Below, in pieces: positions 1 to 8,856 of a stretch of 64,000 nucleotides of DNA. The notes below the pieces were generated by a model that was given only the letters and a program-made list of their open reading frames with translations, was not told where the DNA came from and searched no databases. The stretch's first letter is position 1. Each line of letters begins with the position of its first letter. Source of the DNA: Rhizobacter sp. SG703 (GTDB lineage: Bacteria; Pseudomonadota; Gammaproteobacteria; Burkholderiales; Burkholderiaceae_C); contig NZ_JAAZQK010000005.1 of NCBI RefSeq assembly GCF_012275445.1, positions 310,001-374,000 of the forward strand. The letters are read 5' to 3'. The translations under genes and the position numbers were made by a program.

Positions 1-426
1 CAGCCGCGCCTGCCGCTCGGCCGCCTGCGCGCCCTGGCGCTGCATCGCGGCATCGACCGCCAGCGCCTGCGCCACGCGGTCGGCCAGCGCGTTGTCGACG
101 TACGGCTTCTCGAGGAAATCGAACGCGCCCTTCTTCAGCGCCTCGACCGCCATCGGGATGTCGCCATGCCCGCTCAAGAACAGCACCGGGTTGCGCAGGC
201 CGCGCGCGATCAGCTCGTCGTGCAGCCGCGGGCCCGACATCGGCTCCATCCGGATGTCGAGCAGGAACACGCCGGGCAGCGGCCGCGGCGCGGCGTCCAG
301 CGTCGCCAGCAGCGCCGGGCCGCTGCCGTGCGGCCGCACGTCGAGGCCGTGCGATGCCAGCAAGAAGCCGAGGGCGTCCAGCACCACCGCCTCGTCGTCG
401 ACCAGGTAGACCACACCCGCATTCAT
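1..426 (-). CDS. Response regulator, FixJ/DctR-like (partial, C-terminus outside window)
   Basis: Only the receiver domain and the start of the linker lie in the window. It reads MNAGVVYLVDDEAVV, with the acidic pocket at residues 10-12, the likely phospho-acceptor Asp57 in LLDIRM and the conserved Lys107 in LEKPY. The ATG overlaps the stop codon of the sensor kinase upstream (ATGA at 426-423), so the two are probably translationally coupled partners. The receiver closely resembles the complete FixJ-type regulator at 59300-59983, so a LuxR-type DNA-binding domain is expected beyond the left edge; this is inferred, not seen. In Rhodobacter capsulatus a DctS/DctR pair of this kind controls dctPQM, which matches the neighbourhood. 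Confidence 0.9.
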   Translation of the reverse strand, partial: MNAGVVYLVDDEAVVLDALGFLLASHGLDVRPHGSGPALLATLDAAPRPLPGVFLLDIRMEPMSGPRLHDELIARGLRNPVLFLSGHGDIPMAVEALKKGAFDFLEKPYVDNALADRVAQALAVDAAMQRQGAQAAERQARL

Positions 427-2357
427 GCAGCGTCCTCCGCCGAGAGTTCCGAAGCCGCCAGGTTCACCGGCAGCGTCAGCGTGAACAAGGCGCCGCCATC
501 GGGCGCATCGGTCGCATCGAACACGCCATGGTGCGCCTCGATGATCGAGCGGCAGATCGCGAGGCCCATGCCCATGCCTTCCACCTTGGTCGAGAAGAAC
601 GGCGCGCACAGCGCCTCGATGCCGAGCCCGCCGAGCCCGGGGCCGTTGTCGCGCACGTCGATGCGCACGAAGCGGCCATCGGCGCTCAGCGAGCTGCCGG
701 CGACGATGCGGCGCTCGCCCGGCCGCTGCGCCAGCGCATCGCCGGCGTTGCGCACCAGGTTGATCACCACCTGCTCGATCAGCACCGCATCGGCGACGAT
801 CACCGGCAGCGCGGCATCGAGTTGCAACACCACCTGCACCTGCTGGCGCTGCAGCTCGCGGCGCAACAGCGCGACGCCGCCCTCGATCACCGCATTCAAC
901 GTGCACGGCTCCAGCCGCGGTTCGCGCCGCGTCAGGAATTCGCGGATGCGCTGCACGATCGCGCCGGCATGGGCGGCCTGCTCGCCGAGCCGCGTCAGCG
1001 CGCGCATCACCACCGGGTCGGGCGACGGCAGCTTGTGCATCGAATTCATCACGCCCGCGTTGTAGCTCGCGATCGCCGTCAGCGGCTGGTTCAGCTCGTG
1101 CGCCAGCGTCGAGGCCACCTCGCCCAGCATCGTCAGCCGGCCATGGTGGGCCATCGTCTCGGTCTGGCGGCGCTCGCGCTCCTCGAGCCGGCGCCGCTCG
1201 GTCATGTCGAGGATCGAGCCCATCCAGCCGATGTGCACGCCGCGCGCATCGACCAGCGGCGCCTCGAACACCATCACGTCGAAGAGGCGGCCGTCGCGGT
1301 GCCGCCAGCGCGCCTCGTAGCCTTCGCGCGGGGCCTGGCCGGCCATGTTGCGCAGGTGGCGCTGCATGATCTCCTCGTGCGAATCGGCCGGCCAGTACGG
1401 CATCGGCGGCAGCAGGCCGACCAGCTCGTGCGGCTCGTAGCCCACCATGTCGGCGAGCGTGCGGTTCACGTAGACGAGCCGGCCGTCGAGGTCGCGGGCG
1501 CGCAGGCCGACCGTCAGCGAATCCTCCATCGCCTGGCGCCACGCGGCCTCGGTGCGCCACGCCGCCTCGGCGCGCGACACGCCATGCATCTGCCGGCGCA
1601 GCATCCCCGTGATGGCCGCGATCAGCGCGACGAAGCCGGCCACCATCGCGACCGGCAGGCCGTGGTACCAGCGCGGCACCACGTCGCGTGCGACGAGTTC
1701 CAGGTAGCCGTCGGCCAACGCCGGCGCCATGCTGATGCGCCAGCTCTGGCGGCCGTCGATCGGCCGGTCTTCGGTGGTCGACGCGATCACCGCATCGAAG
1801 CTGTCGAGCAGCCGCACGTCGTACTTGCGGGCCAGCCACCACGGCACCGTCTGGCGCAGCATCTCGCCCGGCGAGTAGCGGGCCACCAGCGTGCCGCCGG
1901 ACGCGAGCGGTGCCGACAGGTGGGCCGACAGGCCGGGGCCGCTGCGCGCGCCATCGGGGCCGTCGGGCAACTGCGCCACCAGCCGGTTGGCGGCGTCGAT
2001 CCAGGTCAGGCTGATCCAGAAGCGGTGCAGGCCCTGCTGCGCCTCGGGCAGCGTCGCAAGCGCGGGTGCGGGCGCGCCGGCGCCGCGCTGGTCGAGCCGG
2101 GTCGCGACGTCCTTCAGCAGCAGCGTCTCGCGCTCGATGCGCGCGCTGGCTTGCGTCTCCAGCGACAGCGCATCGGAGACCAGCGCGAGCCGCTGTTCCT
2201 CCAGGTCGGCCTGTTCCGATGCGCGCAGCCACAGCAGCACGCCGGCCACGAACACCAGCGACAGCAGCAGCGGCAGCGCCCACAGGCCGCGCCGCAGCTT
2301 CGGCCGCGGCGGCAGCGCGAGCGCGGGGTGGCGGGGCGGATCGGCCGGTGCGGGCAT
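423..2357 (-). CDS. DctS/DctB-like membrane sensor histidine kinase with PAS domain
   Basis: 644 residues. A first membrane helix lies near residues 24-44, then a periplasmic sensor region, a second helix near 236-256, a PAS domain (EDSLTVGLRARDLDGRLVYV onward), a HisKA domain with the phospho-acceptor in AHELNQPLTAIAS, and an ATPase domain with N box NLVRNAGDAL, DNGPGLG and GMGMGLAICRS. It should sense a periplasmic ligand and phosphorylate the overlapping response regulator. The start at 2357 was chosen because the helix follows at the usual distance; a longer open frame upstream would run into the divergent dctP gene. Divergence from dctPQM suggests C4-dicarboxylate sensing as in R. capsulatus DctS (inference). 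A close paralog is at 59980-62022. Confidence 0.88.
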   Translation of the reverse strand: MPAPADPPRHPALALPPRPKLRRGLWALPLLLSLVFVAGVLLWLRASEQADLEEQRLALVSDALSLETQASARIERETLLLKDVATRLDQRGAGAPAPALATLPEAQQGLHRFWISLTWIDAANRLVAQLPDGPDGARSGPGLSAHLSAPLASGGTLVARYSPGEMLRQTVPWWLARKYDVRLLDSFDAVIASTTEDRPIDGRQSWRISMAPALADGYLELVARDVVPRWYHGLPVAMVAGFVALIAAITGMLRRQMHGVSRAEAAWRTEAAWRQAMEDSLTVGLRARDLDGRLVYVNRTLADMVGYEPHELVGLLPPMPYWPADSHEEIMQRHLRNMAGQAPREGYEARWRHRDGRLFDVMVFEAPLVDARGVHIGWMGSILDMTERRRLEERERRQTETMAHHGRLTMLGEVASTLAHELNQPLTAIASYNAGVMNSMHKLPSPDPVVMRALTRLGEQAAHAGAIVQRIREFLTRREPRLEPCTLNAVIEGGVALLRRELQRQQVQVVLQLDAALPVIVADAVLIEQVVINLVRNAGDALAQRPGERRIVAGSSLSADGRFVRIDVRDNGPGLGGLGIEALCAPFFSTKVEGMGMGLAICRSIIEAHHGVFDATDAPDGGALFTLTLPVNLAASELSAEDAA

Positions 2358-2359
2358 GG

Positions 2360-2423
2360 CGCGAAGTCTAGGTTCGCGGGCCGCCGGCGTGCGAGCGGTG
2401 GCGTCGAAATGTGGAACTCCACA
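2360..2423. promoter_or_regulatory. Divergent kinase/dctP intergenic region with two inverted repeats
   Basis: The 129-bp gap between the kinase and dctP holds two perfect inverted repeats. CGCGAA and TTCGCG (2360-2365 and 2373-2378) are separated by 7 bp, and TGTGGA and TCCACA (2410-2415 and 2418-2423) by 2 bp. Either could bind the adjacent FixJ-type regulator or another factor. No convincing -35/-10 pair was recognised. Confidence 0.4.
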
Positions 2424-2486
2424 ACTTCCCGCGCGCCGGGCCGCCGACCAGAATCCGGCCGCAGCACAGACCCCCGGAGACAAGAC

Positions 2487-3512
2487 ATGACGCAGTCCGC
2501 GAAGCTTTCCATGACGCGCCGCAGTGCGCTCGCCGCCGCCGCGCTGGCGGTGGCCGCCCCGAAGACGTTCGCGCAGGCGCCGATCGTCATCAAGTTCAGC
2601 CACGTCGTCGCCCCCGACACGCCGAAGGGCAACGGCGCGCAGCGCTTCAAGGAACTGGCCGAGAAGCGCAGCGGCGGCCGCGTGAAGGTGGATGTCTATC
2701 CGAACAGCCAGCTCTACAAGGACAAGGAAGAGATGGAGGCGCTGCAGCTCGGCTCGGTGCAGATGCTCGCGCCGTCGCTCGCCAAGTTCGGTCCGCTGGG
2801 CGTCAAGGAATTCGAGGTCTTCGACCTGCCGTTCATCTTCAAGGACCAGGCGGCGTTCCGCGCGGTGACCGAAGGGCCGGTCGGTGCCGAGCTGTTCAGG
2901 AAGCTCGAGCCGAAGGGCGTCAAGGGCCTCGCGTACTGGGACAACGGCTTCCACATCATGAGTGCCAACAAGCCGCTGCACAAGGTGGCCGACTTCAAGG
3001 GCCTGAAGATGCGCATCCAGAGCTCGAAGGTGCTCGACGCCGAGATGCGCGCGCTCGGCGCGGTGCCGCAGGTGATGGCCTTCAGCGAGCTGTACCAGGC
3101 GCTGCAGTCCGGCGTGGTCGACGGCTGCGAGGGCGTGCCGTCGAACTTCTACACGCAGAAGACCTACGAGGTGCAGAAGCACACGACGATCTCGAACCAC
3201 GGCCACCTGGCCTATGCGGTGATCGTCAACAAGAAGTTCTGGGATGGCCTGCCGGCCGACCTGCGCACCATCCTCGAAGGCGCGCTGAAGGAGGCGACCG
3301 CGTTCGCCAACGACATGGCGACCAAGGAGAACATCGACGACCTCGAGAAGATGCGCGCGAGCGGCAAGACCACGATCTACACGCCGACGCCGGCCGAGCT
3401 CGACGAATGGAAGAAGGCGCTGATGCCGGTGCACAAGGAGATGGCGTCGCGCGTCGGCCAGTCGACCATCGACGCCGTGTACAAGGCGGCCGGCTTCGTG
3501 CCGGCGAAGTAG
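2487..3512 (+). CDS. dctP: TRAP transporter substrate-binding protein DctP
   Basis: 341 residues. A secretion signal covers about residues 1-27 (MTRRSALAAAALAVAAPKTF, cleaved after AQA), followed by the DctP fold: IKFSHVVAPDTPKGNGAQRF, the EMEALQLGSVQM region and the MRIQSSKVLDAEMRALGAVP ligand-binding stretch with the conserved Arg. It delivers a dicarboxylate-type ligand in the periplasm to the DctQM membrane unit. The start is preceded by a CGGAGA ribosome site. The next gene begins 6 bp after the stop. C4-dicarboxylate specificity is inferred from family resemblance and the DctS/DctR-like neighbours. Confidence 0.9.
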   Translation: MTQSAKLSMTRRSALAAAALAVAAPKTFAQAPIVIKFSHVVAPDTPKGNGAQRFKELAEKRSGGRVKVDVYPNSQLYKDKEEMEALQLGSVQMLAPSLAKFGPLGVKEFEVFDLPFIFKDQAAFRAVTEGPVGAELFRKLEPKGVKGLAYWDNGFHIMSANKPLHKVADFKGLKMRIQSSKVLDAEMRALGAVPQVMAFSELYQALQSGVVDGCEGVPSNFYTQKTYEVQKHTTISNHGHLAYAVIVNKKFWDGLPADLRTILEGALKEATAFANDMATKENIDDLEKMRASGKTTIYTPTPAELDEWKKALMPVHKEMASRVGQSTIDAVYKAAGFVPAK

Positions 3513-3518
3513 GCCGCC

Positions 3519-4160
3519 ATGGTTGCGCCGGTGCTGCGGTCGGTGAACCGCTTCCTCGACCACCTCGAGGAATGGCTGATCGCTGCGCTGATGGGCGCGG
3601 CGACGCTGTTGATCTTCGTCGCCGTGGTGCACCGCTATGCGGCCGCCGCGCACTACCCGCCGGTGTTGCAGCCGGTGCAGGACTTCCTGCTCGGGCTGAA
3701 CCTCAGCTGGGCGCAGGAGTTGTGCATCTACATGTTCGTCTGGATGGCGAAGTTCGGCGCGGCCTACGGCGTGCGCCACGGCACGCACGTCGGCGTCGAC
3801 ACGCTGGTGCGCGCGCTGCCGCCGCGGCAGGCACGCTGGCTGACCTTCATCGGACTCGCGGGCGGCGTGGTCTTCACCGCGACGGTCGGCACGATGGGCG
3901 CGGTGTTCGTCTGGGACAACGGCTTCCACCATGCGCTGTTCAGCATGTTCGGCTGGGATGTCGGCGACGTGCCCGAAGGCCCGACCTCGCCCGACCTGGA
4001 GGTGCCGACCTGGATCCCGTACGCCTGCATCCCGCTGGCGTCGTACCTGATGTGCTTCCGCTTCCTGCAGGTGATGTGGGCCTACTGGCGGCGCGGCGAG
4101 CTGCCGCACCACGAGATCGCGCATGTGGACGGGCTGGACGAGGCGGAGGCCGCGGCATGA
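3519..4160 (+). CDS. dctQ: TRAP transporter small permease DctQ
   Basis: 213 residues with four predicted membrane helices, the normal topology of the DctQ subunit; the motif near ELCIYMFVWMAKFGAAYGVR is typical. At over 200 residues it is somewhat longer than many DctQ proteins, because of an extended loop around residues 140-165 (FHHALFSMFGWDVGDVPEGP). It pairs with DctM in the inner membrane. Its TGA overlaps the ATG of dctM (ATGA at 4157-4160), consistent with tight coupling of the two membrane subunits. Confidence 0.9.
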   Translation: MVAPVLRSVNRFLDHLEEWLIAALMGAATLLIFVAVVHRYAAAAHYPPVLQPVQDFLLGLNLSWAQELCIYMFVWMAKFGAAYGVRHGTHVGVDTLVRALPPRQARWLTFIGLAGGVVFTATVGTMGAVFVWDNGFHHALFSMFGWDVGDVPEGPTSPDLEVPTWIPYACIPLASYLMCFRFLQVMWAYWRRGELPHHEIAHVDGLDEAEAAA

Positions 4161-5479
4161 ATGCATTGATCATCTTCGGCCTGCTGGTGCTGCTGATGCT
4201 GACCGGCATGCCGGTCTCCATCGCGCTCGGCCTCACGGTGCTGGGCTTCTTCTTCGGCATGACGAACGAGCCGATCGCGTCGATCGGGCTCAAGCTGTTC
4301 TCGGGCCTCGAGAAGTTCGAGATCATGGCGATCCCGTTCTTCATCCTGGCCGGCAACTTCCTGACCAACGGGGGCGCGGCGCGGCGGATGATCCACTTCG
4401 CGTCGACGATGGTCGGGCACTTCTACGGCGGGCTCGGGCTCGCGGGCGTGCTGGCCTGTGCGCTGTTCGCGGCGATCTCGGGCTCGTCGGTGGCCACCGT
4501 GGTCGCGGTCGGCACCATCTTGCTGCCGGCGATGCAGAAGGCCGGCTACCCGAAGCGCTTCTCGGCCGGCGTCATCACCACGTCGGGCGCGTTGGGCATC
4601 CTGTTCCCGCCGTCGATCAACCTGGTGATCTTCTCGATCGCCACCAACGGCATGAACGCGACCGGGCCGGACGGCCAGCCGGTGGCCACCGCGTCGGTCG
4701 GCGACCTGTTCATCGCCGGCGTGCTGCCGGGGCTGCTGCTGTCGCTGCTGCTGGGCGTGACCACCTGGTACCGGGCGCGCAAGTACGACTACCCGCGGCT
4801 GCCGCGCGCCGGCTGGGGCGAGCGCTGGAAGGCCTTCCGCGAGGCGTTCTGGGGCATCGCGCTGATCGTCATCGTGATCGGCGGCATCTACTCCGGCATC
4901 TTCACGCCGACCGAGGCGGCGGCGATCGCGGCGGGATACGCCTTCGTGATCTCGGTGTTCATCTACAAGGACCTGAAGATCGCCGACGTGCCGAAGGTGC
5001 TGCGCAACGCGGCCGCGATGAGCTCGATGCTGCTGTACATCATCACCAACGCGGTGCTGTTCTCGTTCCTGCTGACCTCGGAGCAGATCCCGCAATCGAT
5101 GGCGGCGTGGATGACCGGACAGGGCTTCGGCGTGGTGGTGTTCCTGCTGCTGGTCAACATCATCCTGCTGGTGGCCGGCAACTTCATGGACCCGTCGGCG
5201 ATCGTGCTGATCATGGCGCCGATCCTGTACCCGGTGGCCTGCAAGCTGGGCGTGAACCCGATCCACCTGGGCATCCTGATGGCGGTGAACATGGAGGTCG
5301 GCATGTGCCATCCGCCGGTCGGGCTGAACCTGTACGTCGCGTCGGGCATCAGCAAGATGGGCATCACCGAGCTGACGGTCGCGGTGTGGCCGTGGCTGCT
5401 GACGATGATCGGGTTCCTGGTGCTGGTGACTTACTGGCCTGCGTTGTCGCTGACCTTGCCGCACCTGCTGGGGCACTGA
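4157..5479 (+). CDS. dctM: TRAP transporter large permease DctM
   Basis: 440 residues, about 12 membrane helices, typical DctM length. Recognisable segments are the N-terminal LTGMPVSIALGL, GSSVATVVAVGTILLPAM, SGALGILFPPSINLVI, IFTPTEAAAIAAGYAF and the C-terminal HPPVGLNLYVASGIS. It forms the sodium-driven transport channel of the dctPQM importer. It is last in the operon and ends 13 bp from the convergent UxaA-family gene. Confidence 0.93.
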   Translation: MNALIIFGLLVLLMLTGMPVSIALGLTVLGFFFGMTNEPIASIGLKLFSGLEKFEIMAIPFFILAGNFLTNGGAARRMIHFASTMVGHFYGGLGLAGVLACALFAAISGSSVATVVAVGTILLPAMQKAGYPKRFSAGVITTSGALGILFPPSINLVIFSIATNGMNATGPDGQPVATASVGDLFIAGVLPGLLLSLLLGVTTWYRARKYDYPRLPRAGWGERWKAFREAFWGIALIVIVIGGIYSGIFTPTEAAAIAAGYAFVISVFIYKDLKIADVPKVLRNAAAMSSMLLYIITNAVLFSFLLTSEQIPQSMAAWMTGQGFGVVVFLLLVNIILLVAGNFMDPSAIVLIMAPILYPVACKLGVNPIHLGILMAVNMEVGMCHPPVGLNLYVASGISKMGITELTVAVWPWLLTMIGFLVLVTYWPALSLTLPHLLGH

Positions 5480-5492
5480 TCACATCGCGCCG

Positions 5493-7010
5493 CTACATCA
5501 CCGCGCCGAATTGCCACGGCACGAATTCGTTCTGGCCGTAGCCGTGGCGTTCGCTCTTGGTCAGCTCGCCGGACGCGGTGGCCAGCATCTGCGCAAAGAT
5601 CTGCTCGCCGAGCGAGGCCACGGTGGCGCTGCCGTCGACGATGCTGCCGCAGTTGATGTCGATGTCGTCCTGCTGGCGCAGCCACAGCGCGGTGTTGGTC
5701 GACAGCTTCAGCGACGGTGACGGCGCGCAGCCGTAGGCCGAGCCGCGGCCGGTCGTGAAGCAGATCAGGTTGGCGCCGCCGGCGACCTGGCCGGTCGCGC
5801 TGACCGGGTCGTAGCCGGGCGTGTCCATGAAGACGAGGCCATGCGCGGTCACCGGCTCGGCGTATTCGCACACGTCGACCAGGTTGGTGGTGCCGCTCTT
5901 CGCGATCGCGCCCAGCGATTTCTCGAGGATGGTGGTCAGCCCGCCGGCCTTGTTGCCGGCCGACGGGTTGTTGTCCATCTCGGCATGGTTGCGCGCGCAG
6001 TGGTCTTCCCACCAGCGCAACCGCGCGAGCAGCTTGTCGGCGACGGCGGGCGACACCGCGCGCCGCGTCAGCAGGTGTTCGCCGCCGTAGATCTCCGGCG
6101 TCTCCGACAGGATCGCGGTGCCGCCATGGCGCACCAGCAGGTCGACCGCCGCGCCGAGCGCCGGGTTCGCGCTGATGCCGGAGTAGCCGTCGGAGCCGCC
6201 GCACTGCAGGCCGACGCACAGGTGGCTGGCGCTGACCGGCTCGCGGCGCGTGCGGTTCGCGTCGGGCAGCATCTGGTGGACCAGCGCGATGCCGCGCGCC
6301 ACTGCCTTCGCGGTGCCGCCGGCGTCCTGGATGTTGTAGCTGTGCAGGCGCGGGCCGTCGACCAGCCCGATGCCGGCGATCTGGTTGGTCTCGCAGCCGA
6401 GGCCGACCACCAGCAGCGCGGCGAAGTTCGGATGCCGTGCATAGCCGGCCAGCGTGCGGCGCAGCACCTGCAGCGGCTCGCCTTCGCTGTCGGTCGCGCA
6501 GCCGGCACCGTGCGTCAGCGCGACCACACCGTCGACGTTCGGGAACGCGGCCAGCGCCTCGGGGCGGATGTCGCGCCGGAAGTGGTCGGCGATCGCGCGC
6601 GCGACGGTGGCCGAACAGTTCACCGAGGTCAGGATGCCGATGTAGTTGCGCGTCGCGACGCGGCCGTCGGCGCGCACGATGCCCTGGAACGTGGCCGGGG
6701 TCTCGACGAAGGCGGTCGGGCGCGCGTCGACGCCGACGGCCGGGTCGCGCTCGAAGCTCGAGAACTCCAGGTTGTGCGTGTGCACATGCTGGCCGGCCGC
6801 GATCGGCTGGCGCGCGATGCCGATCACCTGGTTGTAGCGGCGCACCGGCGAGCCGGCGGCGATGTCGCGCACCGCGAGCTTGTGGCCGGGCGGGATCAGG
6901 CCGCTGACGGTGATGCCCTCGGCCTCGATGCGCGTGCCCGACACCAGCTGCCGCCGCGCGATGACGACGTCGTCGGCAGGGTGGATGCGGAGGGTGGGGG
7001 CATCAGCCAC
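5493..7010 (-). CDS. UxaA-family sugar-acid dehydratase (altronate/galactarate dehydratase type)
   Basis: 505 residues starting at GTG. An N-terminal SAF-like domain (RIHPADDVVIARRQL to about residue 95) is followed by the large C-terminal catalytic domain, with RNYIGILTSVNCSATVA, HGAGCATDSEGEPLQ and GLQCGGSDGYSGISANPALG, whose Cys residues suit an iron-dependent hydro-lyase. It should dehydrate an aldonic or uronic acid to a 2-keto-3-deoxy acid. It is third in a leftward operon after the SDR and FAA-hydrolase genes, 4 bp from the latter. Substrate not determined; L-fuconate, L-rhamnonate or a pentonate are possible from the neighbours. Confidence 0.82.
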   Translation of the reverse strand: MADAPTLRIHPADDVVIARRQLVSGTRIEAEGITVSGLIPPGHKLAVRDIAAGSPVRRYNQVIGIARQPIAAGQHVHTHNLEFSSFERDPAVGVDARPTAFVETPATFQGIVRADGRVATRNYIGILTSVNCSATVARAIADHFRRDIRPEALAAFPNVDGVVALTHGAGCATDSEGEPLQVLRRTLAGYARHPNFAALLVVGLGCETNQIAGIGLVDGPRLHSYNIQDAGGTAKAVARGIALVHQMLPDANRTRREPVSASHLCVGLQCGGSDGYSGISANPALGAAVDLLVRHGGTAILSETPEIYGGEHLLTRRAVSPAVADKLLARLRWWEDHCARNHAEMDNNPSAGNKAGGLTTILEKSLGAIAKSGTTNLVDVCEYAEPVTAHGLVFMDTPGYDPVSATGQVAGGANLICFTTGRGSAYGCAPSPSLKLSTNTALWLRQQDDIDINCGSIVDGSATVASLGEQIFAQMLATASGELTKSERHGYGQNEFVPWQFGAVM

Positions 7011-7014
7011 AGGA

Positions 7015-7878
7015 CTACCCTTCGATCAACTCCGGATTCCACGCATGCACCGTCTGCTGCTGCTCGCCGAGCCCCTGAATGCCAAGGCGCATCTTGTCGC
7101 CCGGCTTCAGGAACAGCTGCGGCTTCTGCCCCATGCCGACGCCCGGTGGCGTGCCGGTGCTGATCAGGTCGCCCGGGTGCAGCGTCATGAAGCGGCTGAC
7201 GTAGCTGACCAGGTGCGCCACGTTGAACACCATCGTCTTCGTGCTGCCGTTCTGGAAGCGCTTGCCGTTGACCTCCAGCCACATCGCGAGGTTCTGCGGA
7301 TCGGGCACCTCGTCCTTCGTGACCAGCCACGGGCCGACCGGGCCGAAGGTGTCGCAGCCCTTGCCCTTGTCCCAGGTGCCGCCGCGCTCCAGCTGGTACT
7401 CGCGCTCCGACAGGTCGTTGACGACGCAGAAGCCGGCCACGTGGTCCAGCGCGTCCGCCTCCGTCACATAGCGCGCCGTGCTGCCGATCACGACGCCGAG
7501 CTCGACCTCCCAGTCGCTCTTCAGCGAATTCTTCGGCAGCACCACCGCATCGTTGCAGCCGATCACCGCGCTGATCGCCTTCATGAAGATCACCGGTTCG
7601 GCCGGCACCGGCTGGCCGGATTCGGCCGCGTGGTCGGCGTAGTTCAGGCCGATGCAGATGAACTTGCCGAGCCCCGACCACGGCGGCGCGGTGCGCCCCG
7701 GCTGCGCGACCAGCGGCAGCGTCGCCGGGTTCAGCTCGTGCAGGCGCTTCAGGCCGTGCGGCGACAGCGTCGCGGCATTGATGTCGGCGAGCACGCCGGA
7801 CAGGTCGCGCAGGTTGCCGTCGGCATCGACCAGCGCAGGTTGCTCGGAGCCCTTCGGGCCGTGGCGCATCAGTTTCAT
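7015..7878 (-). CDS. Fumarylacetoacetate hydrolase-family protein (diketo-deoxy sugar-acid hydrolase candidate)
   Basis: 287 residues. The FAH core is clear: FICIGLNYADHAAESG, EPVIFMKAISAVIG, DWEVELGVVIGSTARYV, GFCVVNDLSEREYQLERGGT and DLISTGTPPGVGMGQKPQLF carry the metal-binding acidic residues of the family. Members cleave C-C bonds in 2,4-diketo acids. Placed between an SDR and a UxaA-type dehydratase, the likely reaction is hydrolysis of a 2,4-diketo-3-deoxy sugar acid to pyruvate plus a hydroxy acid, as in the non-phosphorylating L-fucose/L-rhamnose route. This is inferred from context. Ureidoglycolate-lyase-like names often given to this family are less likely here. Confidence 0.85.
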   Translation of the reverse strand: MKLMRHGPKGSEQPALVDADGNLRDLSGVLADINAATLSPHGLKRLHELNPATLPLVAQPGRTAPPWSGLGKFICIGLNYADHAAESGQPVPAEPVIFMKAISAVIGCNDAVVLPKNSLKSDWEVELGVVIGSTARYVTEADALDHVAGFCVVNDLSEREYQLERGGTWDKGKGCDTFGPVGPWLVTKDEVPDPQNLAMWLEVNGKRFQNGSTKTMVFNVAHLVSYVSRFMTLHPGDLISTGTPPGVGMGQKPQLFLKPGDKMRLGIQGLGEQQQTVHAWNPELIEG

Positions 7879-7900
7879 GGGCGTCTCTTTCAGTGCTGCT

Positions 7901-8671
7901 TCAGTTGGACCAGCCGCCGTCGATCACCTGGGCGGTGCCGGTGGTGAACCCCGACTCGTCGGACGCAAGATACACCGCCAGCGCGGCGATCTCGGCGGTG
8001 CTGCCGACACGGCCGATCGGCTGCCGGGCGACGAACGCCGCCTCGACCTGCGCCACCGTCTGCCCGCTGGCCGATGCCTGCGCCTCGATGCGCTGGCGCA
8101 GCGACGGCGACTCGACGGTGCCCGGGCAGATCGCGTTGCAGCGGATCCCCTTCGCGACGAAGTCCGCCGCGACCGACTTGGTCAGGCCGATCACCGCGGC
8201 CTTCGTCGTGCCGTAGACGAAGCGGTTCGGCGCGCCCTTGATGCTGCCGGCCACCGACGCGACGTTGATGATCGAGCCGCCCGCGCCGGCCGCCAGCATC
8301 GCCGGCAGCGCCGCGCGGATCGTGCGGTACATCGAGCGCACGTTGAGGTCGAACGAGAAGTCCCAGGCCGCGTCGTCGCAATCGAGGATGGTGCCGGCAT
8401 GCACGAAACCGGCGCCGTTGAAGAGCACCTGCAGCGGCCCGAGCCCGGCCACCAGCGACTGCACCGCCGCGCCGTCGCGCACGTCGAGGTGCTGCGCGGT
8501 GATGCCCGGGATGCGCGACAGCTCGGCCAGCGCCGCATCGTTGATGTCGGTCGCGATCACGCGCGCCCCTTCGCGCGCGAAGGCCTCGGCGGTGGCGCGC
8601 CCGATCCCCTGGCCGGCCGCGGTGACGAGGGCGGTCTTGCCGGCCAGCCGTGGGGTCGTCGAAAGAGTCAT
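7901..8671 (-). CDS. Short-chain dehydrogenase (2-keto-3-deoxy sugar-acid dehydrogenase candidate)
   Basis: 256 residues, classical SDR. The cofactor motif TAAGQGIGRATAEAFA, Asp in ATDINDAALAEL favouring NAD, the NGAGF and NVASVAGSIKG segments and the catalytic YGTTKAAVIGLTKS (Tyr and Lys) are all visible, and the tail VIDGGWSN is typical. It is first in the operon with the FAA hydrolase and UxaA dehydratase. In the route II L-fucose pathway an SDR oxidises 2-keto-3-deoxy-L-fuconate just before the FAH step, which fits this order. The exact substrate is inferred. Confidence 0.85.
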   Translation of the reverse strand: MTLSTTPRLAGKTALVTAAGQGIGRATAEAFAREGARVIATDINDAALAELSRIPGITAQHLDVRDGAAVQSLVAGLGPLQVLFNGAGFVHAGTILDCDDAAWDFSFDLNVRSMYRTIRAALPAMLAAGAGGSIINVASVAGSIKGAPNRFVYGTTKAAVIGLTKSVAADFVAKGIRCNAICPGTVESPSLRQRIEAQASASGQTVAQVEAAFVARQPIGRVGSTAEIAALAVYLASDESGFTTGTAQVIDGGWSN

Positions 8672-8694
8672 GGAGGTTTCCGGTGGGTCACAAT

Positions 8695-8721
8695 GGATTG
8701 GTCTGGTGGTCTGACCAATCC
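8695..8721. promoter_or_regulatory. GntR/FCD-type operator candidate upstream of the sugar-acid operon
   Basis: Perfect 9-bp inverted repeat GGATTGGTC (8695-8703) and GACCAATCC (8713-8721) with a 9-bp spacer. It contains the shorter palindrome TGGTCTGACCA (8707-8717). TGGTC-N-GACCA is the style of site bound by FadR/FCD members of the GntR family, which often control sugar-acid catabolism. It sits 24-50 bp before the SDR start codon. No GntR gene was found in the window. Confidence 0.55.
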
Positions 8722-8856
8722 GCCGAAAGCGTACGGGAAGCCTCCAGGAGCGTCAATCGTGTCGCACCCCAACTCCATCGCACTTCAGGTGAAACACCTT
8801 AGGGGTCGTGCGAAGGGCATGGGACAGAATCGCCCGTTCGTTTCCGGAGACCCCAG

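Noticed and set aside
354-4166. Very long overlapping open frames on both strands
   Set aside because: They are stop-free only because GC is very high. Their translations are Arg/Ala/Gly/His-rich and lack family motifs, while dctP, dctQ and the kinase explain the region.
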